64,000 nucleotides of DNA from positions 13,320 to 77,319 of the forward strand of contig JANNCV010000042.1 in NCBI GenBank assembly GCA_031386985.1, given 5' to 3'. Every line of letters starts with the position of its first letter. The first letter of the stretch is position 1. The translations under genes and the position numbers were made by a program. The stretch comes from JANJUB01 sp031386985. GTDB taxonomy: Bacteria; Armatimonadota; Fimbriimonadia; Fimbriimonadales; Fimbriimonadaceae. Shown here in pieces: positions 24,430-33,491 of the stretch. A model generated the notes under the pieces. It had not been told where the DNA came from. It worked only from the letters and a program-made list of their open reading frames with translations, and did no database searches.

Positions 24430-25722
24430 ATGAATATTTTGCAAATTAGAGGTGGGCGTCCGCTCATCGGTGAAGTTGATGTTGCGGGAAGTAAGAATTC
24501 CGCTCTTGCGATTCTGTCGGCGGTCTTGCTGGCTGAAGGCGTAACGGTCCTTCACAATGTTCCCAATGTTTCGGATACTCGCATCAAGGCGAGTCTATTG
24601 GAGCGATTTGGGGCCAAAGTTGATTGGGTTGAAGGTTCGCTCTTTATTGATTGTACGAACATCTCGCTGGCAGAACTTGATGAAGAAACGGTTCGGCTGA
24701 TTCGCACTTCGTTTTATCTGCTTGGCCCCCTGGTGGCGCGGCTTGGTCGCGCGGTTCTGCCTGCTCCCGGCGGCTGTAAGATCGGCGAGCGTCCGGTTGA
24801 TTTCCACCTGAAGGGTTTGGCTTTGCTTGGGGCGAAGGTTGAGCTCACCAACGGGCGCTACATTGCCGAAACGCCGGGCCTGGTCGGAACTGAGATTTAC
24901 TTGGACTTCCCCAGCGCGGGCGCGACTCAGCACCTCATGTCAACCGCCGTTTTGGCCAAAGGCGTAACCGTGATTCAGAACGCGGCGGTCGAACCCGAAG
25001 TAACCACTCTGGCTGAGTTTTTGAACCGAATGGGCGCGCGCATCGAAGGCGCGGGAACCAGCACGGTAACGATTATGGGCGTGAAGAGCCTCGTGCCCTG
25101 CGAGTTTCGAGTCCCGAGTGATCGGCTCCAGGCCGGCACTTACCTTCTCGCCGGAGCTATTACGGGTGGCGATGTTATGGTTCGCGGAGTTTTGCCTGAA
25201 AACCAGACGGCTCTTGCCAACAAGCTTCGCGAGGCCAATGTTGAAGTTGACGAAGGCCCCGATTGGGTTCGGGCGTCGGCGCCAAATCGCATGAAAGGCA
25301 TCCGCGTAAAGACGATGCCCTATCCTGGCTTCCCTACTGATATTCAGCAACCGATGGCCGCCTGCCTTTGCCTCGCCGAGGGTAACTCGGTGATTGAAGA
25401 GACTATTTATGAAAGCCGAACGGGTCATGTCTCTGAGCTTGCTCGGATGGGGGCAAAGCTTCGGGCTGAAGGGGGCCGAACGGTTTCGATAACCGGCGTT
25501 GAACGGCTCAACGGGGCCAACGTAGAGGCAAGCGATTTGCGTGCGGGGGCGGCGTTGGTGCTTGCCGGTTTGGTTGCTCAAGGCGAAACAAACGTTCGAA
25601 ACATCCACTTTATTGATCGCGGCTACCAAGACCTCGAAGCTAACCTTCGATCCTTGGGCGCAGATATTGAGCGACGAAGCATCGGCATAGATGCCGAACA
25701 TGGTGTGGAGTCAGAAGGCTAA
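24430..25722 (+). CDS. murA: UDP-N-acetylglucosamine 1-carboxyvinyltransferase
   Basis: 430 residues, standard length. GGAGGG lies just before the ATG. N-terminal IRGGRPLIGEVDVAGSKNSAL carries the UDP-GlcNAc-binding Lys-Asn, and LPAPGGCKIGERPVDFH holds the active-site Cys (a fosfomycin target in the family). MurA transfers enolpyruvate from PEP to UDP-GlcNAc, the first committed step of peptidoglycan synthesis, in the cytoplasm. The mreB start follows 2 nt after its stop, so cell-wall precursor synthesis and shape control are co-transcribed. Confidence 0.97.
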   Translation: MNILQIRGGRPLIGEVDVAGSKNSALAILSAVLLAEGVTVLHNVPNVSDTRIKASLLERFGAKVDWVEGSLFIDCTNISLAELDEETVRLIRTSFYLLGPLVARLGRAVLPAPGGCKIGERPVDFHLKGLALLGAKVELTNGRYIAETPGLVGTEIYLDFPSAGATQHLMSTAVLAKGVTVIQNAAVEPEVTTLAEFLNRMGARIEGAGTSTVTIMGVKSLVPCEFRVPSDRLQAGTYLLAGAITGGDVMVRGVLPENQTALANKLREANVEVDEGPDWVRASAPNRMKGIRVKTMPYPGFPTDIQQPMAACLCLAEGNSVIEETIYESRTGHVSELARMGAKLRAEGGRTVSITGVERLNGANVEASDLRAGAALVLAGLVAQGETNVRNIHFIDRGYQDLEANLRSLGADIERRSIGIDAEHGVESEG

Positions 25723-25724
25723 CA

Positions 25725-26735
25725 TTGCGCTTTGCGCCCGAAATCGCTGTTGATCTAGGCACGTCTAACCTGCTTGTCTACCGACGTGGGAAAGGCGTGG
25801 TAATGAATGAGCCTACCGTTGTGGCCATCGCCAAGAATGGCAAAGTTTTGGCCGTGGGCAACGCCGCCCGCGATATGATCGGAAGAACGCCCGGCAATAT
25901 TACAGCAATAAGGCCCCTCAAAGATGGAGTGATCGCCGATTACACGACGACCCTGAGAATGCTGGAATACATCTTCGATCAAGTTTGCGGCAATCGCCGA
26001 TTGTTTCACCCCAAGGTGCTGATTTGCGTTCCTTCGGGAGTTACAAACGTGGAGCGTAGAGCAGTAATTCTTGCGGCCAAGGAAGCCGGAGCCGGCGAAG
26101 CGATGACAATCGAGGAGCCGATGGCGGCGGCCATCGGGGCGGGCCTCCCCATTTCTCATGCGGGCGGCAATTTGGTGATTGACATCGGCGGTGGCACGAC
26201 CGATATCGCTGTCATCAGCTTAGGTGGTATCGTTCTCTCGCACAGCCTGAGGCTGGGCGGAAACAAGATTGATGAAGCGATTATTCGCCACATGCGCAAC
26301 GCCTACAATCTCCTGATCGGTGATCCGACCGCTGAAGAAATCAAGATCAAGATCGGTTCGGCCTATCCCCTTGATCCAGAGCTGCGGATGGAAGTTCGGG
26401 GCCGAGATATGATCGCCGGATTGCCCAAGACAGTTGAGATCTCCAGCCCCGAAATTCGCGATGCGCTCAACGAGCCATTGAGGCAAATCGCCGAGAAAGT
26501 TTGCATGGTACTTGAGGAAACGCCACCGGAACTCGCCTCCGATATCATTGAACGTGGCATTACCCTAACAGGCGGTGGGGCTCTCTTGCGCGGATTGGAC
26601 CTTCTCTTGGAACGGGTAACGGATATCCCAACGCGTGTGGCTGATAACGCTTTAAACTGTGTTGTCATTGGCACCGGTCGAGCCTTGGAAGAGCTCGAAG
26701 CGATCCGGGCCAGCGGCGCCGTAAGTTCCATCTAG
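25725..26735 (+). CDS. mreB: Rod-shape-determining protein MreB
   Basis: 336 residues from TTG 25725 (LRFAPEIAVDLGTSNLLVYRR); no ATG lies near and an AGAAGG site precedes it. Actin-fold motifs: phosphate-1 IAVDLGTSN, phosphate-2 LVIDIGGGTTDIAVISLGG, adenosine loop ITLTGGGALLRGLD. MreB filaments organise lateral wall synthesis on the inner membrane. It is directly downstream of murA. mreC/mreD are not present here, an arrangement unlike the classical mreBCD cluster; another mreB copy may exist elsewhere. Confidence 0.95.
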   Translation: MRFAPEIAVDLGTSNLLVYRRGKGVVMNEPTVVAIAKNGKVLAVGNAARDMIGRTPGNITAIRPLKDGVIADYTTTLRMLEYIFDQVCGNRRLFHPKVLICVPSGVTNVERRAVILAAKEAGAGEAMTIEEPMAAAIGAGLPISHAGGNLVIDIGGGTTDIAVISLGGIVLSHSLRLGGNKIDEAIIRHMRNAYNLLIGDPTAEEIKIKIGSAYPLDPELRMEVRGRDMIAGLPKTVEISSPEIRDALNEPLRQIAEKVCMVLEETPPELASDIIERGITLTGGGALLRGLDLLLERVTDIPTRVADNALNCVVIGTGRALEELEAIRASGAVSSI

Positions 26736-26784
26736 GCCCCAGGCCGGGAACTACAGACCAGGGTTTATTGCGTAAACTGAAGGC

Positions 26785-27747
26785 GTGACTCTTCTCGCCC
26801 TCGTTCTCGCCTTTCCCCAAACTGTTTCCGCCGAAAGCCTGCAAGCCCACGTGAAGTACCTTGCTTCGGATGAGCTTGAGGGTCGAAACACGCCCAGCCC
26901 CGGATTAGATAAGGCCGCCGCCTATATCGCGGATCAGTTCAAGCAGATCGGATTAGAGCCGGGAGTTAGGGATTCCTACTTCCAGGAAGCCGAGTTCAAG
27001 CGTGGCGAGACCGTAGCGAAAGTGAGCAATGTCCTCGGGGTTTTGCGAGGCACCGATCCCGTCTTGCGCGAGACTTACCTGATCGTAACTGCGCATTACG
27101 ATCACCTAGGCAAACGCGCGGGCGACGGCGATCAAATTTTTAACGGCGCTAACGATGACGCGAGCGGCGTTTCGGGGGTAATTGAAACGGCCCGCACCCT
27201 TGCCAAGAGCAAGCCCAAGCGCAGCGTGATCTTCATGACCGTTTACGGCGAAGAGAAAGGGTTGGTTGGCTCAAGGTTTTACTGCAAAAACCCAGTCTTC
27301 CCGCTAAAGCAAACGATTGTGAATCTGAATCTCGAACAGATCGGGCGCACCGATGACGACGAAGGTCCGCGAGTTGGCGCATTCAACCTCACCGGATTCG
27401 ATTTCACCGATCTCCCCAGCTACCTCGGCCCCGCTGCCATCGCGGCCGGCGTGAAGGTCGTTAAGCATGAACAGGCTAGCGATTCCTATTTCGGCAGAAG
27501 CGATAACGCCGCATTCTCAAACGCGGGCGTGCCCAGCGGAACGATCAGCACCGCCTATTCCTTCCCCGATTATCACGGAGTTGGCGACCATTGGGACAAG
27601 CTTGATTACGCAAATATGGCTAAAGTTGTAAGCGGCGTGGTTGGCGGAGTTCTGGCCATTGCAAACTCAATCGAGCCCGTCAAATGGAACGAATCGCCCA
27701 AGACGAAGCGATATGTGGATGCCTATAAGCTATTGATGGGCGGCTAA
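26785..27747 (+). CDS. Secreted M28 family aminopeptidase
   Basis: 320 residues from GTG 26785, giving the signal peptide VTLLALVLAFPQTVSAE. M28 two-zinc motifs in order: VTAHYDHLG (His), NGANDDASGV (bridging Asp), YGEEKGLVGS (Glu-Glu), LNLEQIGR (usually Asp in place of one Glu) and YHGVGDHWDKLD (His). It removes N-terminal residues from peptides in the periplasm or outside. Its stop overlaps the convergent lipoprotein gene's stop by 4 nt. Confidence 0.9.
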   Translation: MTLLALVLAFPQTVSAESLQAHVKYLASDELEGRNTPSPGLDKAAAYIADQFKQIGLEPGVRDSYFQEAEFKRGETVAKVSNVLGVLRGTDPVLRETYLIVTAHYDHLGKRAGDGDQIFNGANDDASGVSGVIETARTLAKSKPKRSVIFMTVYGEEKGLVGSRFYCKNPVFPLKQTIVNLNLEQIGRTDDDEGPRVGAFNLTGFDFTDLPSYLGPAAIAAGVKVVKHEQASDSYFGRSDNAAFSNAGVPSGTISTAYSFPDYHGVGDHWDKLDYANMAKVVSGVVGGVLAIANSIEPVKWNESPKTKRYVDAYKLLMGG

Positions 27748-28670
27748 CCCCCGCCCGTTTGGTCACCAGATCCGTTTTCGACCGGGGGCGGAGCGTTGGC
27801 CTCTGCGGCTTTGCGAGCTTCCTCTACTCGGGCTGCCTCTTCTTGAGCCGCCCTTTGCCGCATGTCATCTTCCTCCTTTAGTTGCTGTGCACGGGCCTCG
27901 TTTTCCAGTTGCGTTGCGGCATCCTGCTCCTTTTTTATCTTTGTTGCGGCCGCGTTCATTCGCGTGTTTCGCTCTTTGAACCATAGAGCTAAGGCCTCCT
28001 GGTTTGGTTTTGTCACTGTAATGGATTTCAATATCTGGGTGGCGGTTTCCATCGCCCTCAGGTTGGATGCGTCCAAACAATTAAAGGTAAGCGACCAAAT
28101 GTAGCCGCTTCGACCAAAGAAAAAGAGATGCGATGTTGCCGGGATAAGCTCGCCCGTCCCTAAGTGAGGAATGTTAATGGCGTTAGTGAAGTGCAATGCA
28201 AGTCCCATGGGAACTTCAATGTCTCCCGCATACTTGAGACTTTTCGCCTGCACCTCAAAGTATTGGGCGTTGCGCAGGTCCTCCAGTTTCAGGTCCTTGG
28301 GAAGTGCGGAAATGGTCACGGTTAGTGACTGGAGCATGCCCAACTGGAGGTCTTCCTTGCCGAGGTTGTAAGCACTCATGAATGAGACAGGAACGATGAG
28401 GGTTTCTATGTTGCGCGGATCAAGATCGGGGTAGACAGCCTTGACGCCTTCAATCATCTTGAGCCCACTTTCGCGGCTTCCCTCATCCAGTAGCTCCCAA
28501 TTTGGCGGGAGATCAAGGGCAATTCCACCGGATGAATGGGCTTGGTGAGTCCAACCGGGCTGGGTCTTTTCGACCGACTTGCCATAGATAACCCACCCCT
28601 CACCATCTGAACCGAATTTTCCGCATCCAGTAAGGGCTACGACGAATACAGTCACCAGAATTATGCGCAC
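27744..28670 (-). CDS. Lipoprotein with C-terminal coiled coil, hypothetical
   Basis: 308 residues. Signal MRIILVTVFVVALTGCGKFG (lipobox LTGC). The central part has a PsbP/DcrB-like flavour: SSGGIALDLPPNWELLDEGS and a later SGYIWSLTFNCLDASNL before a conserved ILKSITV; this resemblance is tentative. Residues ~230-295 are a charged coiled coil (KIKKEQDAATQLENEARAQQ...), ending in a Pro/Gly tail. Periplasm-facing; function unknown. Confidence 0.75.
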   Translation of the reverse strand: MRIILVTVFVVALTGCGKFGSDGEGWVIYGKSVEKTQPGWTHQAHSSGGIALDLPPNWELLDEGSRESGLKMIEGVKAVYPDLDPRNIETLIVPVSFMSAYNLGKEDLQLGMLQSLTVTISALPKDLKLEDLRNAQYFEVQAKSLKYAGDIEVPMGLALHFTNAINIPHLGTGELIPATSHLFFFGRSGYIWSLTFNCLDASNLRAMETATQILKSITVTKPNQEALALWFKERNTRMNAAATKIKKEQDAATQLENEARAQQLKEEDDMRQRAAQEEAARVEEARKAAEANAPPPVENGSGDQTGGG

Positions 28671-28719
28671 GTAGATACTTTACTCTAAGGTAGCAAGCGG
28701 AGCGTGCCGAGCAGGCGGG

Positions 28720-29670
28720 CTATCCCCACATCCAAAGTGCGAGATCGCCGAGGGTGGTGGCTCCGCTTTGAGATGTCCACTTCGAAAGACGTCCAGCAAA
28801 GCCCCATTCGTGAAGAATGGTGTAGGTGATTAGGCGATCTCGGAAGCGGGGCTCGGTGGCGGCGTCTATGCCGTAACCCTTCAGAAATTCAGCAAAGAGC
28901 GAGCGATCCAAGCCAAAGAGGTCGTGGTGAATCGGAATGAAATCGTAGAGCGGATCGCCGAGTTTGGCATCGCCAAAGTCTATGATGCCGCTGATTTTTC
29001 CGCTCTCCACTAAGATGTGCGAGCCGTCTAAATCGCCATGCAATAGTGCGGGCCAGCCCGAAACCAGGCCCGCTGGGCTCATGCGCAGGATTTCTTCGTA
29101 CACCGGAATCACGGCCAGATCGGACTGGGCGGAAACGAGCTGGTGTTGCCGAGTCAGAAACTCGGCGAACCCCTTTGGCCAGACCGATTGGTAGGTGCGC
29201 GAAAGCTCGCCTCCAGGCACAACTCCGTGGATTCGGCGAAGCATCGTTCCCAGTTCAAAGGCAAATCCATGGCGCTCCGACGCCGTCAGCGGGGGCCAAA
29301 GCGTGGCGAGGGTTCGCCCCGGCAACCTCCCAAGCAGTGCCCAGGGCCACTTCCATTCCCGCTCCAAAGGTTCCAACTCCCCTTTGGCCAAGACCTTCGG
29401 AACCGGAACGCCGCCCTCCAAAGCAAGGTTCTTTAGTGCGGCGGTCTCCATTCCGCGGCTCTCGCGTCCGCCAAAAAAGGGGGTGTAAACCTTGAGAACT
29501 TTATCGGTTCCGTACCAAAAATTCGCATTAGTTCCCTCCCCTTCGATCGGAGTCATCGGTTCGATAGAGATCTGGCTCTGCTGAAGCGCTTCCTCGAGCA
29601 GGGGACGCCAAAACGAAGCATCGCCGCGAACTTTTCGATAGTGGTCCTCAACGAGGAATCGGATTGCCAT
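28720..29670 (-). CDS. Aminoglycoside phosphotransferase (APH) family kinase
   Basis: 316 residues with the protein-kinase-like APH fold: catalytic loop PALLHGDLDGSHILV (HGDL is conserved; the usual Asn is His here) and metal-binding IIDFGDAKLGDPLYDF. Family members phosphorylate small molecules such as aminoglycosides, choline, homoserine or sugars. With no resistance-gene context, a metabolic kinase is as likely as a resistance enzyme. Divergent from dppA. Confidence 0.85.
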   Translation of the reverse strand: MAIRFLVEDHYRKVRGDASFWRPLLEEALQQSQISIEPMTPIEGEGTNANFWYGTDKVLKVYTPFFGGRESRGMETAALKNLALEGGVPVPKVLAKGELEPLEREWKWPWALLGRLPGRTLATLWPPLTASERHGFAFELGTMLRRIHGVVPGGELSRTYQSVWPKGFAEFLTRQHQLVSAQSDLAVIPVYEEILRMSPAGLVSGWPALLHGDLDGSHILVESGKISGIIDFGDAKLGDPLYDFIPIHHDLFGLDRSLFAEFLKGYGIDAATEPRFRDRLITYTILHEWGFAGRLSKWTSQSGATTLGDLALWMWG

Positions 29671-29712
29671 AGGGTCTTAACCAAAGACGTGAAATCGGGG
29701 GATAATGAAGCT

Positions 29713-30540
29713 ATGAAGATTTACATCTCGGCGGATATGGAAGGCATCACCGGGCAAGTGACTTGGAAGGCCTGTGGCGCGCCTTCTGGCGATCATTACG
29801 ACTTCGGATTTGCCCGGCGGATGATGGCCCATGACGTAAACGCCGCCATTCGGGGAGCTCGCCGCGCCGGAGCGACGAGGGTTGTTGTGAAAGACTCGCA
29901 CGGAACCAGCCGAAACTTGCTGATTGACGAGCTTGAACCGGGAGTGGAGCTCATTTCGGGCGAGGGCGCGGGCTCCGATGGGATGATGCACGGAATCGGC
30001 GAAGGCTTCGATGCGGCCCTTCTTGTGGGCTACCACGGCATGGCTGGTACGGATCGGGGCGTGATGGAACACACGATAACGGGCGGAGTTCACCGAACGT
30101 GGATCGGAGATCAAGAGGTAGGCGAGATGGCCCTTTCAGCCCTGGCCTGCGGGATTTACGGGGTGCCCATCGTGATGGTTAGCAGCGATGAGGCGGGTTG
30201 CCGCGAGGCTTCAGATTTCTTTGACTCATGCGCTACGGCTGTGACTAAGTATGGCTACGGGCGGTATATGGCCCGCTGTTTACATCCCACCGAGACCGCC
30301 CCAATCATCGAGCGTGCCGCAATGGAGGGCATTGATAAGCGGGCTACGGTCGGACGGTATTTGCCGACTTCCCTGGTCGGCAAAATTGAGTTCAATCGGC
30401 AAGAAGAGGCGGACTTTGCATGCCGAATGCCGGGGGCCTCTAAGCTGGATGCGTATACCGTTCGGTACGAAGGGGATTCGCTTGAGAACCTGCACCGAGG
30501 AGTGAGGATGCTAATGGCTCTTGGAATGAACGCACGTTGA
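29713..30540 (+). CDS. dppA: M55 family D-aminopeptidase (DppA-like)
   Basis: 275 residues from the ATG at 29713. N-terminal MKIYISADMEGITG (zinc-binding Asp and Glu), VVVKDSHGTSRN, GYHGMAGT and VMEHTI (further metal and catalytic positions) are typical of M55. The family releases D-Ala or other D-amino acids from short peptides, as in recycling of wall peptides. Its TGA stop overlaps the TTG start of the following NlpC/P60-like gene, so the two are coupled and probably act on the same muropeptides. Confidence 0.92.
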   Translation: MKIYISADMEGITGQVTWKACGAPSGDHYDFGFARRMMAHDVNAAIRGARRAGATRVVVKDSHGTSRNLLIDELEPGVELISGEGAGSDGMMHGIGEGFDAALLVGYHGMAGTDRGVMEHTITGGVHRTWIGDQEVGEMALSALACGIYGVPIVMVSSDEAGCREASDFFDSCATAVTKYGYGRYMARCLHPTETAPIIERAAMEGIDKRATVGRYLPTSLVGKIEFNRQEEADFACRMPGASKLDAYTVRYEGDSLENLHRGVRMLMALGMNAR

Positions 30541-31277
30541 AAAAGGCCCTGCTTTTCGGGGGCGGAATATTCTGTGGCATGATGCTTGTAGTTGCCGTGA
30601 CTAATCCTATCAACAGCATGCTTAGCCGGGTAGGAATGCTGCTAGCATATGCGTTGGCTTGGAGCGTAACAATGTGGCTGTGCCGCAAAAAGAAACCCCT
30701 TCAATTGGCGGTTGCGGTCTTGCCAATCGCAATTCTTATTCCATTCTTCCTACCCGGCCGGGCGATGGATGTAGCCAGACTCCAAACCGATTATCTCGCA
30801 AACTTGCGCTCAACCAACGGCGCTATCTATGTTTGGGGAGCCGAATCGGCCCGAGCGGTTGACTGCTCGGGCCTTCCCCGCCTGGCTCTGCGCCGCGCCT
30901 TTTTGTCGCAGGGTCTAACCACTCTCAATGGCGGCGCAACGCGCACCTACCTATACCACTGGTGGAATGACGCCAGTGCGAAAGCCTTAGGCGAGGGCCA
31001 CCTGGGTTACACCATTCCCCTGAAAACTATAGGTCGTATAAGGGAGATGAGTTATAGCGAACTGGAACCCGGCGATCTTGCTGTAACGAGTTCGGGCGCG
31101 CACATTTTGGTCTACCTCGGGGGTGAAGAGTGGATCCAAGCCGACCCCGGTGTAGGGCATGTTGCGATTTTCAATGGGCGGCGAGACAAAAACCCCTGGT
31201 TCACGAGCCCCGTAACAACGCACCGCTGGGCAGTGTTCGCCGGCCGTAACAAGAGGATTCTCCACCAAACTCCCTAG
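30537..31277 (+). CDS. Membrane-anchored NlpC/P60-like cysteine peptidase
   Basis: 246 residues from TTG 30537, overlapping the dppA stop. Three hydrophobic segments occupy the first ~75 residues. The papain-like domain has Cys in ARAVDCSGLPRLALRRAF, His in TSSGAHILVYLGG, and the family's ELEPGDLAV just before it. NlpC/P60 enzymes cut D-Glu-meso-diaminopimelate or related bonds in wall peptides. The pairing with DppA suggests uptake or recycling of D-amino acid peptides. Confidence 0.82.
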   Translation: MKKALLFGGGIFCGMMLVVAVTNPINSMLSRVGMLLAYALAWSVTMWLCRKKKPLQLAVAVLPIAILIPFFLPGRAMDVARLQTDYLANLRSTNGAIYVWGAESARAVDCSGLPRLALRRAFLSQGLTTLNGGATRTYLYHWWNDASAKALGEGHLGYTIPLKTIGRIREMSYSELEPGDLAVTSSGAHILVYLGGEEWIQADPGVGHVAIFNGRRDKNPWFTSPVTTHRWAVFAGRNKRILHQTP

Positions 31278-31306
31278 CAGTCCGGCCGTGGCCCCAAATT
31301 TGAAAT

Positions 31307-31328
31307 AAATGTAACCATGGCTACATTT
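31307..31328. promoter_or_regulatory. Near-perfect 22-bp palindrome upstream of mntH (candidate MntR/DtxR- or Fur-type operator)
   Basis: Half-sites AAATGTA (31307-31313) and TACATTT (31322-31328) flank a CCATGG-centred core; 20 of 22 positions are symmetric. It lies 28 nt before the mntH ATG and covers the expected -35 region of a TATAGT -10 (31345-31350). Size and placement fit a metal-dependent repressor. Confidence 0.65.
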
Positions 31329-31356
31329 GTTGCCAATAATCCGGTATAGTGTTTCA

Positions 31357-32778
31357 ATGAGCTCGATTAGCCCTGAATTCAAAAGCCTGGGAGAGGTTGC
31401 CCAAACGATTAATGTGCCCGCCAGTGGCAAATCCTGGCGGCGTTTTCTAGCCTTTGGTGGTCCAGCTTTTTTGGTTTCAGTTGGATATATGGACCCTGGC
31501 AATTGGGGCACGGACATGGCGGGCGGATCGCAGTATGGCTATAAGCTATTGTGGGTGATCTTGCTATCTAATCTAATGGCGCAAGTTCTTCAGGTGCTTT
31601 GCGCGCGACTCGGTTTGGTTACCGGCTTAGATTTGGCCAGCGCTTGCCGTTCCCAATACAAGAGACCCGCCGCAATCGCTCTATGGATATTGGCGGAGGT
31701 GGCGATTATTGCTTGCGATCTCGCCGAGGTCATCGGCTCAGCGGTGGCGCTTAAGCTCTTGCTTGGCCTTGATCTTGTTTGGGGGGTTCTGCTGACGGGG
31801 GCGGATGTTCTCATCTTGCTCGCTTTGATGAAGTTTGGATTTCGGCTCATTGAGGCCATCGTCATCACGCTGGTAACGACAATTGGAGTTTGTTTTGCTT
31901 ATCAAATGTATTTAGCTCAACCGGATATGGCGGCGGCAGCGGCCGGAATGGTCACTCCGCTCATGCCCGATACGAGCGCTCTACTCATCTCTCTTGGAAT
32001 CCTAGGGGCGACGGTGATGCCCCACAATTTATATCTACACTCGGCCATTGTGCAAACCCGAAAGTTCAAAGACCTCAAGCAGGCGATCAAGTTCAATACC
32101 GCCGACACGATTATTGCCCTCAGCCTCGCCTTCTTCGTGAACGCCGCTATTCTTATTCTTGCGGCGGCGGTTTTCAAGGGGAGCGGCAAAGTAGATGAAC
32201 TGGAGCAGGGACATTTGCTACTCAAAGGAGCCCTTGGGGCGGGCGCCGCGACGGCCTTTGCGGTCGCCTTGCTCTGCTCCGGTCAGTCTTCAACGATAAC
32301 AGGAACCCTTGCTGGTCAAGTGGTTATGGAAGGATTCCTGCAGATTAAGGTCAAACCCTGGGTTCGCCGTCTCGTGACGCGGCTCCTCGCCATTGTTCCG
32401 GCTCTGATCGTTATCATTGCAACGGGCGGAACCCGCACGATTGACCTTTTGATCATCTCTCAAGTTGTGCTCGCCGCCCAGTTGTCATTTGCTATCTTTC
32501 CGCTTATCATGATTACGAGCAACCGAAAGGTGATGGGCGACTATACAAATCCTAAGTGGTTAACGGGCGTGGGTTACCTCATTTGTTTCATCGTTGCATC
32601 GCTCAATGTTTACGCTTTGGCGGCGCAAGTCAACAAAACCGCGGGGCATGAGAACAACGCCTTTGCGGCACCCGGCTGGCTCGCGGTGCTTGCGCTGGGG
32701 GCTACCGTGCTCGGGTTTGCCCTTTGGGTGAAGTATGGATATCGGCCAAAATCCATGCCCAGAGCTGACATTACTTGA
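31357..32778 (+). CDS. mntH: Nramp-family Mn2+/Fe2+ proton symporter
   Basis: 473 residues from the ATG at 31357. About eleven membrane segments. Metal-binding motifs: VSVGYMDPGNWGTD (TM1 DPGN) and GATVMPHNLYLHSAI (TM6 MPH). It imports divalent manganese or iron across the inner membrane. The palindrome immediately upstream suggests metal-dependent repression. It is followed closely by a prepilin gene on the same strand. Confidence 0.95.
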   Translation: MSSISPEFKSLGEVAQTINVPASGKSWRRFLAFGGPAFLVSVGYMDPGNWGTDMAGGSQYGYKLLWVILLSNLMAQVLQVLCARLGLVTGLDLASACRSQYKRPAAIALWILAEVAIIACDLAEVIGSAVALKLLLGLDLVWGVLLTGADVLILLALMKFGFRLIEAIVITLVTTIGVCFAYQMYLAQPDMAAAAAGMVTPLMPDTSALLISLGILGATVMPHNLYLHSAIVQTRKFKDLKQAIKFNTADTIIALSLAFFVNAAILILAAAVFKGSGKVDELEQGHLLLKGALGAGAATAFAVALLCSGQSSTITGTLAGQVVMEGFLQIKVKPWVRRLVTRLLAIVPALIVIIATGGTRTIDLLIISQVVLAAQLSFAIFPLIMITSNRKVMGDYTNPKWLTGVGYLICFIVASLNVYALAAQVNKTAGHENNAFAAPGWLAVLALGATVLGFALWVKYGYRPKSMPRADIT

Positions 32779-32798
32779 GCGAAAAACGTATTACAGGG

Positions 32799-33491
32799 AT
32801 GAGCAACTTGAGGCAAGCATTTACTCTTATCGAGTTGCTGGTTGTTATCGCTATCATCGCGATTTTGGCTTCCATTCTGTTTCCGGTGTTCGCTCGCGCT
32901 AAAGAAGCCGCGAAGAAGGCAACCTGCCTCGTTCATATGCGGCAGATCGGGGTCTCATTCGCGTTGTATATGGGGGATAGCGATGACCTCTTGCCCGACG
33001 CGCGCGGGCTCAAGGCTACCTTTGGAGATGGATATCGCCCGTGGACATCATGGCCGCCGAGCGATCCACGGTGTGGGTGGGCGACCGCATTGCTCAAGCC
33101 CTATACCAAAAGCGATGACATTTGGTTTTGCCCATCCTCGAAAACCGTTTTTGATGGTGTCACCCAGGCAACTCAACTAACGACTGCGGGAAAAGTCGCT
33201 TCAACTTATTGGATGTGGCGGTTCGACCAGATCGGCGATCCGATCACGACCGACAACCTCTGGGGCAAATCTGAAGTTCAAGCCATCGCAGATTTGCAGG
33301 CTTCCGCTGGCCCAACTATTCCCTTCCCTACCGGAGTCAGCGAAATCGCGATGGTATGGGATCCCTATTTTCCGCGAACGATTCCGACCACGCCAGCAGC
33401 CGTCCGTGGCAAGGCCGTTCATGTTGGTGGAGTGAATATCCTTTATCTCGATTGGCACGCCAAATTTAACAAAGATCGCCGCGTGAACTAA
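32799..33491 (+). CDS. Type II secretion/type IV prepilin-like protein (H-X9-DG type)
   Basis: 230 residues from the ATG at 32799; a TTG at 32775 overlapping the mntH stop is an alternative. Short leader MSNLRQA then FTLIELLVVIAIIAILASIL, the prepilin cleavage/methylation motif (cleavage before Phe, Glu at +5) and hydrophobic helix. The C-terminus HVGGVNILYLDWHAKFN is a variant of the H-X9-DG motif (W in place of G) typical of planctomycete/verrucomicrobial/armatimonadal pseudopilins. Convergent with dnaN, 4-nt overlap. Confidence 0.9.
   Translation: MSNLRQAFTLIELLVVIAIIAILASILFPVFARAKEAAKKATCLVHMRQIGVSFALYMGDSDDLLPDARGLKATFGDGYRPWTSWPPSDPRCGWATALLKPYTKSDDIWFCPSSKTVFDGVTQATQLTTAGKVASTYWMWRFDQIGDPITTDNLWGKSEVQAIADLQASAGPTIPFPTGVSEIAMVWDPYFPRTIPTTPAAVRGKAVHVGGVNILYLDWHAKFNKDRRVN

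Noticed and set aside
28720..29670. Antibiotic resistance gene (APH)
   Set aside because: The family fold is clear but nothing in sequence or context shows an aminoglycoside substrate.
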